Of a stretch of 64,000 nt of DNA, positions 45,648 through 57,313 are shown piece by piece (the first letter of the stretch is position 1; each line of letters begins with the position of its first letter). Under the pieces are notes generated by a model. It searched no databases. It saw only the letters and a list, made by a program, of their open reading frames with translations, and was not told the origin of the DNA. Origin of the DNA: Entoloma clypeatum (lineage: Eukaryota > Basidiomycota > Agaricomycetes > Agaricales > Entolomataceae); the NCBI GenBank assembly GCA_963565915.1, contig OY751485.1, positions 2,294,001-2,358,000 on the forward strand. Reading direction: 5' to 3'. The translations under genes and the position numbers were made by a program.

Positions 45648-47735
45648 ATGACAGCACGTTCGCCCCCAGCACGACCACATATTGGCATTCACCCTTCGAG
45701 CCATTTTGGCAGTGTGCGCAGCAACGGGGATTGGGGCGAAGACGACGCCTGGGATAGCGCGTCAGATTCAGAATCACCCCGGCAATCGTCTCTAGCTAAC
45801 AAATCATGGAATCACCTCTTATCTTCGTCCACCACAGTCCCCAGGCCAGTTCCAAAACCCATCAGGAACTCATCTTCATCGACCCTCGCCTTCTCTTATA
45901 CTCACATTACCGCTCCCAATCCAAGTTCATACTCGCCCAAGGAGGATGCTCTCGTGGCACCGAAAGGTGGTTGGACCCTCGTCAAAAAATCAAATGAACG
46001 AAGTGCACCGAAAACTTCCAGCACCGAGCAGGTTGATGAAGTGATTATTGACAGCGAAGGCCAAGGAGACGCTGATGTTGAAGGTTCAATGATTCTAGGT
46101 GATCTGGAATCGGACCTTGTCGGATGTGATCTCGCCGCGCCGCTGGCGAACACGAAAAGCAGTCATCACCATAGTTCCATGCGAGAAGGCGCAGACAGAA
46201 TTGTGCATGGTATTACCAACCAGCTTTACTTCGAGAAGTAGAACTCAGTATACCGTCCTGCGGCTGTTTAGATCCTCTCAATGGATTCAGGCATCGTGCT
46301 CGCCGCGAAGAACACTCTTCGTCGTCACGCAAACTTCAGGATACGAAAGAATCGCTTTCAACCCTTGAACGATCAGCAAAGGTTCTGCGCGAAAGGTCGA
46401 TACGGTCCAACAGAAGACATAAGTTTATCGACTGCTTGTCAAGTCAAGACATCAATATCGGTATGTAACGCAATTCTATTGAAGCTCTCAGTCCTCATGA
46501 ACATAGCCGAGTTGCGGAAGTTAGCATGGGCTGGTATTCCAGCAGATCTGCGTCCCATGGCCTGGCAATTACTTCTTGTGTGTACCCTGAAATGTCTTGG
46601 TTCTTCACATTGAATCTTTGGCAGGGATACCTCCCCCTACCAACGCATCTCCGACCGACAACTCTGGCGCGAAAACGACGCGAATATCTCTCGCTCGTCG
46701 AGGTCGCGTTCGCTCGAGACCGGGAGGGTCTCGATCAGCAGATATGGCACCAAATCGAGATCGACGTACCCCGTACGCGACCAGGCATCAAGCTCTGGAT
46801 GCATAGCTCTACACAACGGGTATAACGTTATGTATTTCTATCAACTGCCATGTTTAACTAGTTTTCGATAGAGCCTCGAACGAATTTTGTACGTGTGGGC
46901 TATCCGACATCCAGCTAGTGGATACGTCCAGGGAATTAATGACCTTGCGACCCCATTTTTTCAAGTATTTCTCTCTGCGTATATTGGTGTGTTTTGTGTC
47001 ATTCACTGTTATCAATCTGCTGAAAGATCAATCTCTATAGACTCGGATCCTGAAAATTTCGACTCATCTGTACTTCCTACAGAGGTCTTGAATGCTATTG
47101 AAGCGGATTCTTTCTGGTGTCTTTCTCGCCTTCTTGATGGGATTCAAGATAATTACATATCAGCACAACCCGGAATTCAAAGGAGCGTCCGTCGAATGGC
47201 AGAGCTTGTCGCCCGGATAGATGGTTAATCTTTCTTCTATGTTTCTGTCTGTTAATACAGCTGATGCAATTGATTCATGTAGCACCGCTTTCCGCCCATT
47301 TGGATTCCCAGAACGTCGAATTTATGCAATTCGCATTTCGGTGGATGAATTGTCTGTTGATGCGGGAAATCAGCGTGCAGAATACCATCCGGATGTGGGA
47401 CACCTACCTGGTAGGTTCATCTATAGTTCTTCACACCTTTCATATTCATATTTGTAGGCGGAGGGTCCAGACGCTTTTTCCCAATTCCACCTCTATGTTT
47501 GCTCTGCTTTTCTCGTAAAGTGGAGCGATAAGCTCCGAGAAATGGATTTTCAGGTATGCATCCCGGTACTATTCTGTGGCGCGCTTATGGACATTATCTT
47601 CAGGGAATCATCATGTTCCTACAATCACTTCCTACCCAAGGCTGGGGTGATCATGAAATCGAGATGCTTCTCAGTGAAGCATTCGTTCTCAATTCAATAT
47701 GGCAGAATGCCCAGAGCCACTTCAATGCAAAATAA
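45648..47735 (+). CDS. TBC-domain Rab GTPase-activating protein (GYP1/TBC1D22 type)
   Basis: Predicted Rab-GAP acting at the Golgi. The N-terminal 200 residues are disordered, with acidic DWGEDDAWDSASDSE and GGWTLVKKS. The TBC domain starts LRKLAWAGIPADLRPMAWQL and continues LARKRREYLSLVEVAFARD. It has the arginine-finger box IEIDVPRTRPG and the glutamine-finger box ASGYVQGINDLATPFF, then EADSFWCLSRLLDGIQDNYI, NVEFMQFAFRWMNCLLMREI, TIRMWDTYL and FSQFHLYVCSAFLVKWSDKL. It ends WQNAQSHFNAK. Both catalytic fingers are intact. The pattern fits GYP1 of yeast and TBC1D22 of animals. The start ATG at 45648 is the first in the frame; an upstream TTG is unlikely. Confidence 0.9.
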
Positions 47736-47866
47736 ACACGAAGGAGATGATGGGGTCATTGTTATGTATTACCCTGCATATGTACCTGTAGAACTCAGCC
47801 GGCCGGGATTGTCTAGGCATTCATGTATTGTAGCATAAAACGAAGGGATAGACCAAGGATTCGTCT

Positions 47867-49848
47867 TCATGATGGTAATTTGGCAATTTCGTTGTCCAGA
47901 GCATCTTTGAGGGTTTTTGCCTGATCTTCACTTTGCAGGCGCACACTGTATGTTTGCGATGCTCCATTATCATGTCCGATAAATGTAACAGCTCTTTTGG
48001 CCTGGGTGACTTTGAGACCCGCATATAGGCTAAAGTTCTAAAGCGGAAAAGTGATGCAGATGATAATACAGGAGTCAAACAACCACATACGAGGTTGATC
48101 TTGCCTGTACTGCTGTTTCTAAGAAGTATTCGCCGAGCCTCTGTTTCTTTGTGCTTCTTTAAGCGCAAGACACCTAAAAGGCAGATGCTTGTTTCAACCC
48201 GAGTTCGAAAGACAGAAGTGAGAACACACCATAACCTATTTCAAGCCAACCAGGTGCCTCCTCACCAGGTTTCTTCATCCGAAACGCTTTCACCTTGACA
48301 CCGTGAAGAGTATCCTCATTCTCTTCCCCCTCCCCCTCTTCATCGTGTGGACTACTCCCGATGAGGCTGAAAGATGCGGTCTTCGCTTGCCCATCATCAG
48401 TCCTGCCGTTCCCTTCGCCGGCCTCTTCACTTTCTCTGACCTCTTCCGTATCGGATGTCTTTGTTGGACTCCCAAAGCCGAAACCGACAGGATTGCCTAT
48501 ATTTCCCGCAGGTGCCTTTCCAAAGCCACTAAAGCCACCAAAGGAGCCCGGGGTTGGCGGGGTCGTTGTCGAAGAAATTGCAGAACCCGAAGCGGATCCG
48601 GAGCCAAAAATACTCGCTGTCGATGACGACGCAGTGCTGCCGAAGACATTACTACTGGAGCAAGGTGTTGACGACGCCGCACCAAAACTTAGAGTCGCTG
48701 GGGATGACGATGCGTTTTTGGATGGTACACTGAAGGGTGGCGAGGATGATGCTGATGTCCTAAATGTGGATGTTCCGAAAGGTGATGAAGAGGACGTTGT
48801 GGGAAAACCGAAAGCATTTATTTTCCCAGCCTGCGAAGGAGGCGGCATGGCAAAGGAAAAGCCTCCTGTCGACGGAGTCGCGGCTTTAATAGCAGAGGCA
48901 CCAAAGGAAAGCCCTGGAGATAATGTTGTCGACGGTGTTGGTTGTGGGACGAAGCCGCCCTTAGAGTCATTGTCTGTCGAAGACGCAGGCGCATTGAAAC
49001 CGATAAATTTGGAAGGAGGTGCTGGCATTGAAAGAGGTACAAGAGGTGCAGAGCTCGCAGGAGGCGATTCCTTGGGACATTCATCAAAATCTTTCTGTAT
49101 CTTTAACCGCAGGTTCTGGTATGATTCCAACAACTCCGTGACGTCTTTAAAAGGGTCCTCTTCGGTCGCTTTTGATACGGCAGCAAGAAATGAAACATTG
49201 AGACCCCGGAGTGATGTATAATATTTGAAAGCGACGGGGTCGTTGACTTCATGCGCGTCGCTGGCATTTTCTTGGGATAATGTTGACGCTGGCGCTGCAT
49301 CAGATTTTGGTGGCGGATTGGGGTTGCTGAGAAAAGAAGCGAAGGACTTTGCAGTGTTGGAGGCTGTCGAGGCGACCGGAATACTTGCAGGTGCAGGAAG
49401 GGGCGCTTTGAAAAGGAAAGAGGACTGAGGTGGTGTGATGCTGGTCGATATAGGCGGTGAGTTCACAGCAGGAGGTACCTCAAAACCAGAAAAACCAGAA
49501 AATTTCGGCGCAGTTTGTGCCTACACGATATGAGCAGCATGGAGCAACTGTGTTGAGGTACGCACATCGGTTGTGCCCAATGGAGGCGCTGCAGCTAGGG
49601 AACGCTTTGGCAAACCTCGCATCCTACATATCATCTTTAAATCAAAAGGTGATAGATAAAAGGACTTGGCCGATGAGCACACACGGTCGAGAGGCAAGAA
49701 CAGCATCGTCTGCCTTTTTGAAAGCTTGTGAGGGGACTTCCTGTGTGATATTCGGTGACATAGAATGGGTTGAAGGAGGCGAATGTACCTCGATTTCGTC
49801 GTCGGATACGCCATCCTTGGTGAGCTGGTTGTCTGCCCCACGTTTCAT
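47867..49848 (-). CDS. Nup50/Nup2-type nucleoporin with FG repeats and Ran-binding domain
   Basis: Nuclear-pore basket protein that aids importin recycling. It opens MKRGADNQLTKDG, the Nup50/Nup2 importin-alpha-binding motif. Another conserved block is VAFKYYTSLRGLNVSFLAAV and ELLESYQNLRLKIQKDFDEC. A long low-complexity region with FG-type repeats follows (SFGA, FGFPTTSSSSPFGTS, NVFGS, GFGFGSP). The C-terminal RanBP1-like domain has VKVKAFRMKKP, then RLKKHKETEARRILLRNSST, LYAGLKVTQAKRAVTFIGHD and the end LDNEIAKLPS. Composition gives a long antisense open frame (48361-49221) with no independent support. It is followed upstream on the same strand by MGA2/SPT23. Confidence 0.9.
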
Positions 49849-49944
49849 GTTTTGACGAATGACAAGGAGGAACACAACCTGTACATTCAACACGGACAAA
49901 TATATGCAAAAATCTATGTGGTTTACAATCAAAGACTCCGTAAA

Positions 49945-52900
49945 CTAGCGTGCAAACAATTTGATAAAGGGTGATTTAGGGAAAACGGTCTTGAGTGCCT
50001 GGAATGTAAACTGTATGCCACTATGGATGGCCCAGACCAGAGACACTGGGAACAGTTCCAATTAGCACTGCAAACCTCGTTCCGCAAGAAAGACGTACTG
50101 AATAGAATGGGAAGCCAAAATATCAAAAGCATTTTATCATCTGCATTAGAGGCGGGGGTCAAGCATTGAATGTGCTTGAACTGCAACTACGTACGCTTTT
50201 TCTGCAGCTTCTGCTTTTGTTTCGTGCTGGGTTGGTAGCCGTACGCATTAACTTCTCGTTCAGGTATTGCCGCCATAGTATAGCCCACCGGCCGAATATC
50301 GGAAGCCGAAGGGGAACGAGTGATGCTACTTGACCCAGCGCTTGAGTCATTCTCTTTCTGCGCTGTAGTCGTCGACGCCCCTGGCCCCGATGCAGGCTTG
50401 GTCTCGACTTCTCGAGGAGTATACACCGGCGGTGGCATTTCTTCCTGCCGAGCAGTCGCGACGGCAAGGGCAAACCATTTCTCCCACGTTGCTCGCCACT
50501 CCTGGGCTGCGCGAATTGCACTTGCAGCCACTCTCTTTCCAGTATCACCTTCATATGCCCCTTCATCCCCGTTTGGGTTTGTGGCCTGGTGCTCGCTGCC
50601 AAAAAGTGCAGGCCACCCAGGCATCATCGGCACATATACAGGAAAGACCATCGGGATTTGTGGCAGCACTCCCCATGGCACAGAAGGTATGCCAATGTCT
50701 GATAGATGTGGCAGTTGTGGCAATGGCAGCTGGGGCATGTTTGGAATGATACCCTGGGGTGCAGGCAACTGAGCCAGCGTACGTTGAATCATTTCAATGA
50801 AAGAAGCAGCTTGTTTAGCGTTTGGGACATCTGTATTGAACTGTTTTTCATCCTTTCGCTTGGGAAGATCAGGAGGGTCCGGGGGCGGGGTCGCAGATCG
50901 AGAGATATCAGCTGAGTGATTGTTCAAAGGCGTAGACTTTCCAGATATATCCCACATTCTTGATGGACGTTTCCGCAGGCTGCGCCGGACATGGACTTGT
51001 GCCTCTTCTTCGGCATCACCCCAGTCTGCTTCTTCGTCGGAATCAGATAAGTCAAGGTCAGTCGTATTCTCAAAGAGTGCGCTACAGTCCGCCGTGCATT
51101 CTGCTGGAGTCTTTCCGAACGCATTGACTATGTCAGGATCAACACCGGCGGCCAACAGTGCTTGGATGCACTGGTTTGATCGGGAGAGGACAGCAAAGTG
51201 AAGAGCTGTATAACCATTCCTGTCACGCATGTCTAAATCAATGCCATGGTCAACGAGAAATATGACCAGTGATGGAAAACCGAGGAAGGCTGCCAAATGT
51301 AGAAGAGTTTGCCCACTGGATGTGGAATGAGATATCGCTTCCGACGTCGAAATTGAGCCGGGGGGCTGCTTGTCCAGAGAAAGATCCAGGATAGCTAAGA
51401 AGTCCACAATCAGGCTTTCGAAATCGTCGTTTTCACTAGCTCGGATCAGGAGTTGAGGGCGGAGGTCTCGAGTTGAGAAGACGGACGAAGCCATCTGCAT
51501 CATGTTGCTGTTACTCTGTATATCAGAACCATCGGAACTGCCGCCAACGATCCGCATAGCGACGTTTTTAGCATCCTCGATCTTGCCTGTCATTTTGAGG
51601 CCGACGACTTGCAAGGCAAGCTCCATCCTGATCAAGGTAACGTTTCACTAAAAACGACGGGGATAAGTTAAATCTTGAAACTTACAACGCTCTATCAGAC
51701 TCGTCTGCATAGGTGAAAAGAGAGGGCGGGGTGTTCGACTGATCGGTCAGTTTTGGGAATCCATCGAACCATACTGCGACCACTCCAGCAGCTGCGCGAG
51801 GGGGAAGTACGCAAACGAGAGTGTTGTCACTCCACCTTTGAGTGGAACTTGCAGCAACATCTCCGAAAATGCAGTTCAACTGCAAGGAAGGGTGAAAATT
51901 GGCCCCTAGTACCGTAACTTCTATTCCACCGTGGGTCGGTCCAATACTTGGAATGAGACGATGAATAATTGGGACCTGCAAGGTTATGTTTGATGCATTG
52001 TGGTTAGGGTCAAAGAAAACGAATGGCATCGGGTGTGGGTGCGTAGGCATGACTACGGAAGGAACGGATGTCGATATTGAAAGAGGACACAGTGAAGGGA
52101 CGATTTCTTGCTGTGCGTGGAGGTTTGTATTGGTAACGTTGGGACTTCGGTCCAACGGCGTGATGAGGATGTCAGAAGAGGATGAGTCGGAACCATGGGA
52201 TGAATGCTGCAATTGCGGTAATTGAGGGACGGGTGTGGGTTCTGAGGCGATGAGCTGCTGTAGTACAGAAGATGGGGTCGGCGATCTGGTCATGGGAAGT
52301 GATGATAACGCAGCCGAAGGAGAGGGTATGCTTGCCACGCTGCCTTCCCGAGACCCGCGGTTCGGCTTGTTTGAAGAGTCGTACGGCTTCGCACGTTTCA
52401 GACTAGAAGGATTATCCTTCTTACGCTTTGAAGGTGCACGGGAGTCGGGCATTATTTCAGTCGAGTGACCTCCTGCCTGACTCCAGTCCGCGTCGACGCT
52501 CATGAACACGTTAGCATATTCAGCTTGCCGCAGCATACTTGCCGACGGAGCTGTCTTGTGATCATCTGTAATCATGATTGGTCTTGATGACCCCGTACCG
52601 ACAATCCGGCCAACACAGTCCATCATAGTAAAGTGTACATTGAACCCGACCTTCTCGCGATGATGTCGACAGTAGCATGTGATGCGAAGCGGCAGTATAA
52701 CAGAGCCAGAAGAAAAGTCGAGGATTTCTGCGCAATTGAATTGAATGATGCTCGTCGTGTCCTCTACGTACTTGCTCTTTGACAGATGCTTTGATGAAGG
52801 GTCATCATGATCAGAATCTGTATCGGATCGGGCAGGCCTTACGCGAGCTGCCAGTTTTTTCGCGACACGTTTGGCCTAGAAGATGACTAAGAACTGTTAC

Positions 52901-53905
52901 ATGTGAACAAAGGAATATCACTCACTTCGCGAGCCTGGCAACTTGTGCAACTGAGGACACGGTTGTAGGGAGGGGATGCGCAGGTAACGGTGACTGAGAG
53001 GTGGAGGATGTCCTGGGGCTCAGGATCTCGCATACCGCATGTCAACAAAAGTCAAGTACAAAGATTGATGCGATGGCATACCTATCTTGCCCTGCTTGCG
53101 TGTCCTCCTCTTGGTTGCAGTGCCCTTGGGCAACTTAAGCCACTTCCAGGATCCAACACGATCGTATTTGTAGGGATCGGATGATGAGCTAGCATCGGCG
53201 AGGTCCACAGTGACTCGTACTTGGGTCTCTACACGGGATTTCGTACCTCCTTCTGGTATGCTGGGAATCATGATAGGAAGGCTGTGATGCAAAGTGAAGA
53301 CATGGATCAGAAACAAGGACGGATAGCTCACTTGTAACACGACTCTCTTGGAGGACACACGACTCTATGGTTCGACGACGACGGGTCTTGCCTCCTAGGT
53401 AATGATGCGGGAGGTGGAATAGGCTTTGTGGCCGATATTGAACCATTACGAGAACATGGTATAATGACGCTACTTTGTCGGAAACTAGGTACCACGGGGT
53501 CTGCGGGGGCGTGGGGAGAAGGTGAAGAGCTGGGATGGGTGGGACTTGGGTTCGGCGATGAGTATCGGAAGGTATTGGGGGATGCCGAGCTATGAGAGGA
53601 TGAGTATGTATGGCTTGGCAGAAACAAATAGGCAGGACGCACTCGTCATATGCATGTTTCTCAATGAGCTCATCCAAATGCAGCATCTGGGTATCTTCGA
53701 GCTTTGTCGACAGCATGAAATCCGGGGGATTAATGTCCCATTCACCACGAACACCCAGGGCGAGCTGGTGGAGAGTGAGAAAGCCGGAGTTGGAGAGGTC
53801 AAGGTCGCTTTGGATTGCAACTGGGTCAAATGCGTCGAAGGCCTCTGGTGTTGAGGGAGATGGAGAACGAGAGCCTGTGGCCGCTGCAGACGACGAGGAA
53901 GACAT
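49945..53905 (-). CDS. Mga2/Spt23-like membrane-tethered transcription factor (IPT + ankyrin)
   Basis: About 1,150 residues. In yeast, Mga2 and Spt23 sit in the ER or nuclear envelope, are clipped by ubiquitin/proteasome, and activate the fatty-acid desaturase gene OLE1. Here the N-terminus is disordered and Ser/Pro-rich; a conserved beta-region reads RVETQVRVTVDL, TCASPPYNRVLSCTSCQARE, IIQFNCAEILDFSSG and LPLRITCYCRHHREKVGFN. The IPT/TIG fold is RLIPSIGPTHGGIEVTVLGA to ADESDRAL. Two ankyrin repeats are GQTLLHLAAFLGFPSLVIF and GYTALHFAVLSRSNQCIQAL. The last three exons (50195 and above, 50099-50140, 49945-50045) rebuild one C-terminal transmembrane helix DKMLLIFWLPILF + MSLVWAIHSG and a short tail ending KLFAR. 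Without splicing the frame stops at 50187 just before the helix. The start is 72 bp from the divergent Mmc1-like gene. Confidence 0.88.
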
Positions 53906-53977
53906 GAGAGTCGTCGTTGGATTGTTCCCACGCTCGCATCCCTTGTCTTGATGCTGCGACCACGTGACTCATCAACG

Positions 53978-56076
53978 ATGAGCTTCTGGGCCGCAGTGTC
54001 ACGGTGCAGAGCGACTGCCCGACGTCTCGCGAGACATGCCAGTCACCAGTGCGTGCCCCACCCCGACACCGTCACCAACCTCCTCCACAAGACGACATCC
54101 CTCCTCCCTCGCATCCTCCCGACAGAGTCTCAAGAGTTTTGGCACGACCTCCTCACCCGTCCGTCCACCTCGGCCAGAATTGCAGGTCTGTCCGTGTTCC
54201 CGACCCGCCTCCCGAATCCCACTACCTTTCTACAGTGTACGGCGTCGACGAATTCTCCGGCGCACACGACTTGGTCACCGCTTTACTCGAAGATCCTTTG
54301 GCCTCCGACCAAGCTCATAATGAACAAATCCGTGATCGCTGGAAGAACCGCACCCAACGCACCCTGCTAATTAGGTGAGCCGATGTCCCCTCCGCGGGCT
54401 CATCGCACCCCTGACAGTCGACTGCCAGCCAGGAATCGTCCAGCAACCCAGAGTACTCCGCGTTCAAAACCTCTTCGCCACACCTCCACCAGTATCACTT
54501 CCCTTTGGAAATAATAGAGATCCTACCAGCCCCCTCTCCTTCCTCAGTTTTTGACCATGCCACTTCCAAGCTGCTCCTGACCGCAGACCTTGCAATCATC
54601 ATTTGCAATCCTGTGACCACCTCTCTTTCTGCTCTTCTGTGCCACCCACTGCTTCGGGATAACCCAGACGCAATTCTCATTTTGACATGTACCGCCTCGT
54701 CTCAAATGGTCCAATCACTTGAGCGGCGTATTCTGTCCGCTCACCAATCTTCCTCTCGCCCCTTCCCCTTCCCCGGTCCCAAAATCCTCTTCATGGATCC
54801 TACGCGCGCTGTAGCCGCCATTGCAACTTTGGAATCCGATCCACGGTCATCCACTGTCGTCCAAAAATACCAAGACGAGTTCGTTGGCTCTCGAATGTCA
54901 ACCTTGATCACGGCTCTGCGAGAGCGATTCTCATTGTCTCCTGGTACCTCACTTCGCGATCAAGCATTGCTTGCTCGTATCCATGTCACTCTATCAATTC
55001 TACGGGACGCTTTAAAACGTGCAAAATCTGAAATGCACAGTGTATCCCTTGCTGTCAATCAGCTGAATAATTCGCTTGAAGAAACTAGAGTCAAGGCACA
55101 CACACAGGTATTCCACCGACCATGCTCCAAGTCCACCGTGGAAGATGCTGTCGCATATGCGCTCGAACAAGCCAATAAAAATATCAAGCCAATAATCCAT
55201 CACTTGACCTGGTGGAGGTTGCTGTGGCGTATTGACGAGATTAGCTCTATCTTGGGCCAAGTTGTACAGAAAACCTGGTGTCGAGACCTGGAGAAGCAGG
55301 TTGGTCTTCTCGATTCTCTCACCTCCCATCATTCATAAACTCACATCTCCAAAGCTGATCATGCAAACTGGTTACCTGGCCACGCTCCAGAACGACACAA
55401 TAAATTCCATATACAACCTCCTCGCGATTCACAATAATCCTCCGTTCAATTCCACTGTCTTTCTCAACTCGCTTCAACAACTTATAACATCGCCCTCACA
55501 CAAGACTACAACAGATACCCTCATCCATCCAATCGACATCCGTCGGACTCAGATCACTCAGCACCTCACGACCCAACTCCACATCGCTGGGGAGCGTGCC
55601 ATCCTTGGCATGAGCGGCGGCATCGTTACCGGCGCGGGCGTCAGTTGGGCAGGTTGGGTTGGATGGCTGAGTGGTAGTGGGGAAGGGATGCTAGGCTTCG
55701 TTGGACTAGATCCAGGAACGGCGGTGGGGATGGGCGTTCTCGTCGCTGTTGCTAGCGTGCGATGGGCCGCTGGGAAATGGGAGCGCTCCAAGCGACGCTG
55801 GTGGGAGGATTGGAATCGTGTAGGTGACGGTCTAGAGCAAGATTTAAAGGTAGGGAGATCCATGTGATGTCTTTCTTGCGTTCGCGGGCCATTTATATAC
55901 TTTCCAAGGTGACATTTGACCGAACCATGCAGGACAAAGTTCTGGGCGTAGCTGCATATGGCTGTGACAAGTTATCGGAGATTGTTGAGGAGCGTAGACG
56001 AGAAATTGAAGGACTCCAAGGGCAGGTAGATGCATTGACGGGAACTTTAGATGATTATGTACGGCAGTCGAATTAG
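53978..56076 (+). CDS. Probable mitochondrial Mmc1-like protein
   Basis: Multi-exon gene for a protein of about 600 residues. The N-terminus MSFWAAVSRCRATARRLARH is Arg-rich, lacks acidic residues and looks like a mitochondrial presequence. The first half has a Rossmann-like alternation without a clear nucleotide site: TADLAIIICNPVT, DAILILTCTASS, GPKILFMDPTRA. A helical region follows (LLARIHVTLSILRDALKRAK). Near the C-terminus is a Gly-rich hydrophobic hairpin (GGIVTGAGVSWAGWVGWLSG, TAVGMGVLVAVASVRWAAGK), which resembles a membrane-inserting paddle, then KWERSKRRWWEDWNRVGDGL and a coiled coil (VEERRREIEGLQGQVDALTG) ending DYVRQSN. This matches my memory of the fungal Mmc1 family, but the name is tentative; mitochondrial location and membrane contact are inferred from the sequence. 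Confidence 0.65.
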
Positions 56077-56158
56077 AACGTCGAAACTAGACGCATTAAC
56101 CCACTTTCTAAAACCTATGGGAATAACTGTGGCATTACATCATTGGAGGTGGAATATT

Positions 56159-57203
56159 TCAACTAGATAATGCAAAAGACCTGTGGTTCATAGTCAGCAT
56201 ATGCTGGTTCTGAGCAAGATGTTTGCTGTACGGTTGAGTAATCGAAACTTTCGCATCGTGGGCTGCTTGGTTTGCTCTCTCGATGTCATCGCTATCCTCC
56301 GAGTCTCTGACGGCGAACACCTCTTCCCGCTCGTCCCACACATCGGCGAGGCGTACCTCTTGGTGGCCCTTCGACTGTGATCGAGGAATGGCAGAGTTAT
56401 AATGCCTCGAAAGCAATTGTGTACCGGTATCTTCTTCCTCATCTTCTAGGTCCGAAAGAGAAGTGTTGAGTGGCCGATACAGTCGGGAAATCTAATATTG
56501 CACACTCCATGAATGGAGGGAAGCTTCACGAAAGCATTCATACCTCTTTCCGATGACGATAGTGACGTTCCAGATGATACGCAAGATAAAGCCCCAATGA
56601 TGACCCGAGGAGGTTGGCCTGATGTACGAGCGTTGAGAAAGTAGTGAATGTAATCATATACGAGACATGCATACGATCAAGTCCCCGAACTGAAACTCTT
56701 TATACTGCATTTCATGCCGGTCAGACAATGGCAGACATATCCAGTTTGAGACGCATAACTGGAAGCAAAGATTGCACAATCTCGCTGAATATTCCACCGC
56801 AAAGGAAGCATGTGAAGGACGTGAATATCAGGCTAGAATGTCGCCAAAACCAGATTCGCCGTGCATCCCTACACCGAGTCAACAGAATTCTCAGTTCGTC
56901 CTTCTAATGCCCAGACACGGAATGCCGTGAGGAGATACTCACTCTTCCACATCTATGATGAAATAGAACACTCCTGTGGCCAGACAAAAACAGAGGAAAT
57001 GCAAGAGTTTATCGTTCAAAGGAAGAGACTTTGAGAAGTTGGTGAAGCCTAGCAACGCGAGCAGGATCATTATGATAGCCGTGAAGACAAGAAACCACTG
57101 AGGAAAGGCGATGAGGTGCGTCCAAGATTGACTGCTGCCAACTAACTAGGCGTAGCCGTATGGGGATGTTGTATTGAGGTATGCGAACCCTCCGGGACTT
57201 CAT
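56159..57203 (-). CDS. VanZ-like membrane protein
   Basis: Five or more exons give a protein of about 230 residues. It starts MKSRRVRIPQYNIPIRLRL, spliced to helix 1 WFLVFTAIIMILLALLGFTN. SLPLNDKLLHFLCFCLATGV with the conserved NDKLLHF of VanZ-like proteins follows, then helix 3 around LIFTSFTCFLCGGIFSEIVQ, and SLLPYKEFQFGDLIANLLGS leading to helix 4 (LGLYLAYHLERHYRHRKE). The C-terminal 90 residues are acidic and probably cytosolic (EVRLADVWDEREEVFAVRD). The last exon ends HRSFALSS at 56159. VanZ relatives in bacteria relate to teicoplanin resistance; in fungi the role is unknown. It shares a 110-bp promoter gap with the next gene. Confidence 0.78.
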
Positions 57204-57313
57204 GATGGACCTCGAAGCCTTTTGTAGGAGTTTCCAGCCATTGTTGAGCGAGGATGAGCTCCAGATACCGACCGTGACAATCATATCTGTGCGTGTGGCT
57301 GTACACTGCTTCC

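Noticed and set aside
48361..49221. 286-codon open frame antisense to the nucleoporin
   Set aside because: It arises from the biased Ser/Gly/Pro codons of the FG-repeat region and has no conserved features of its own.
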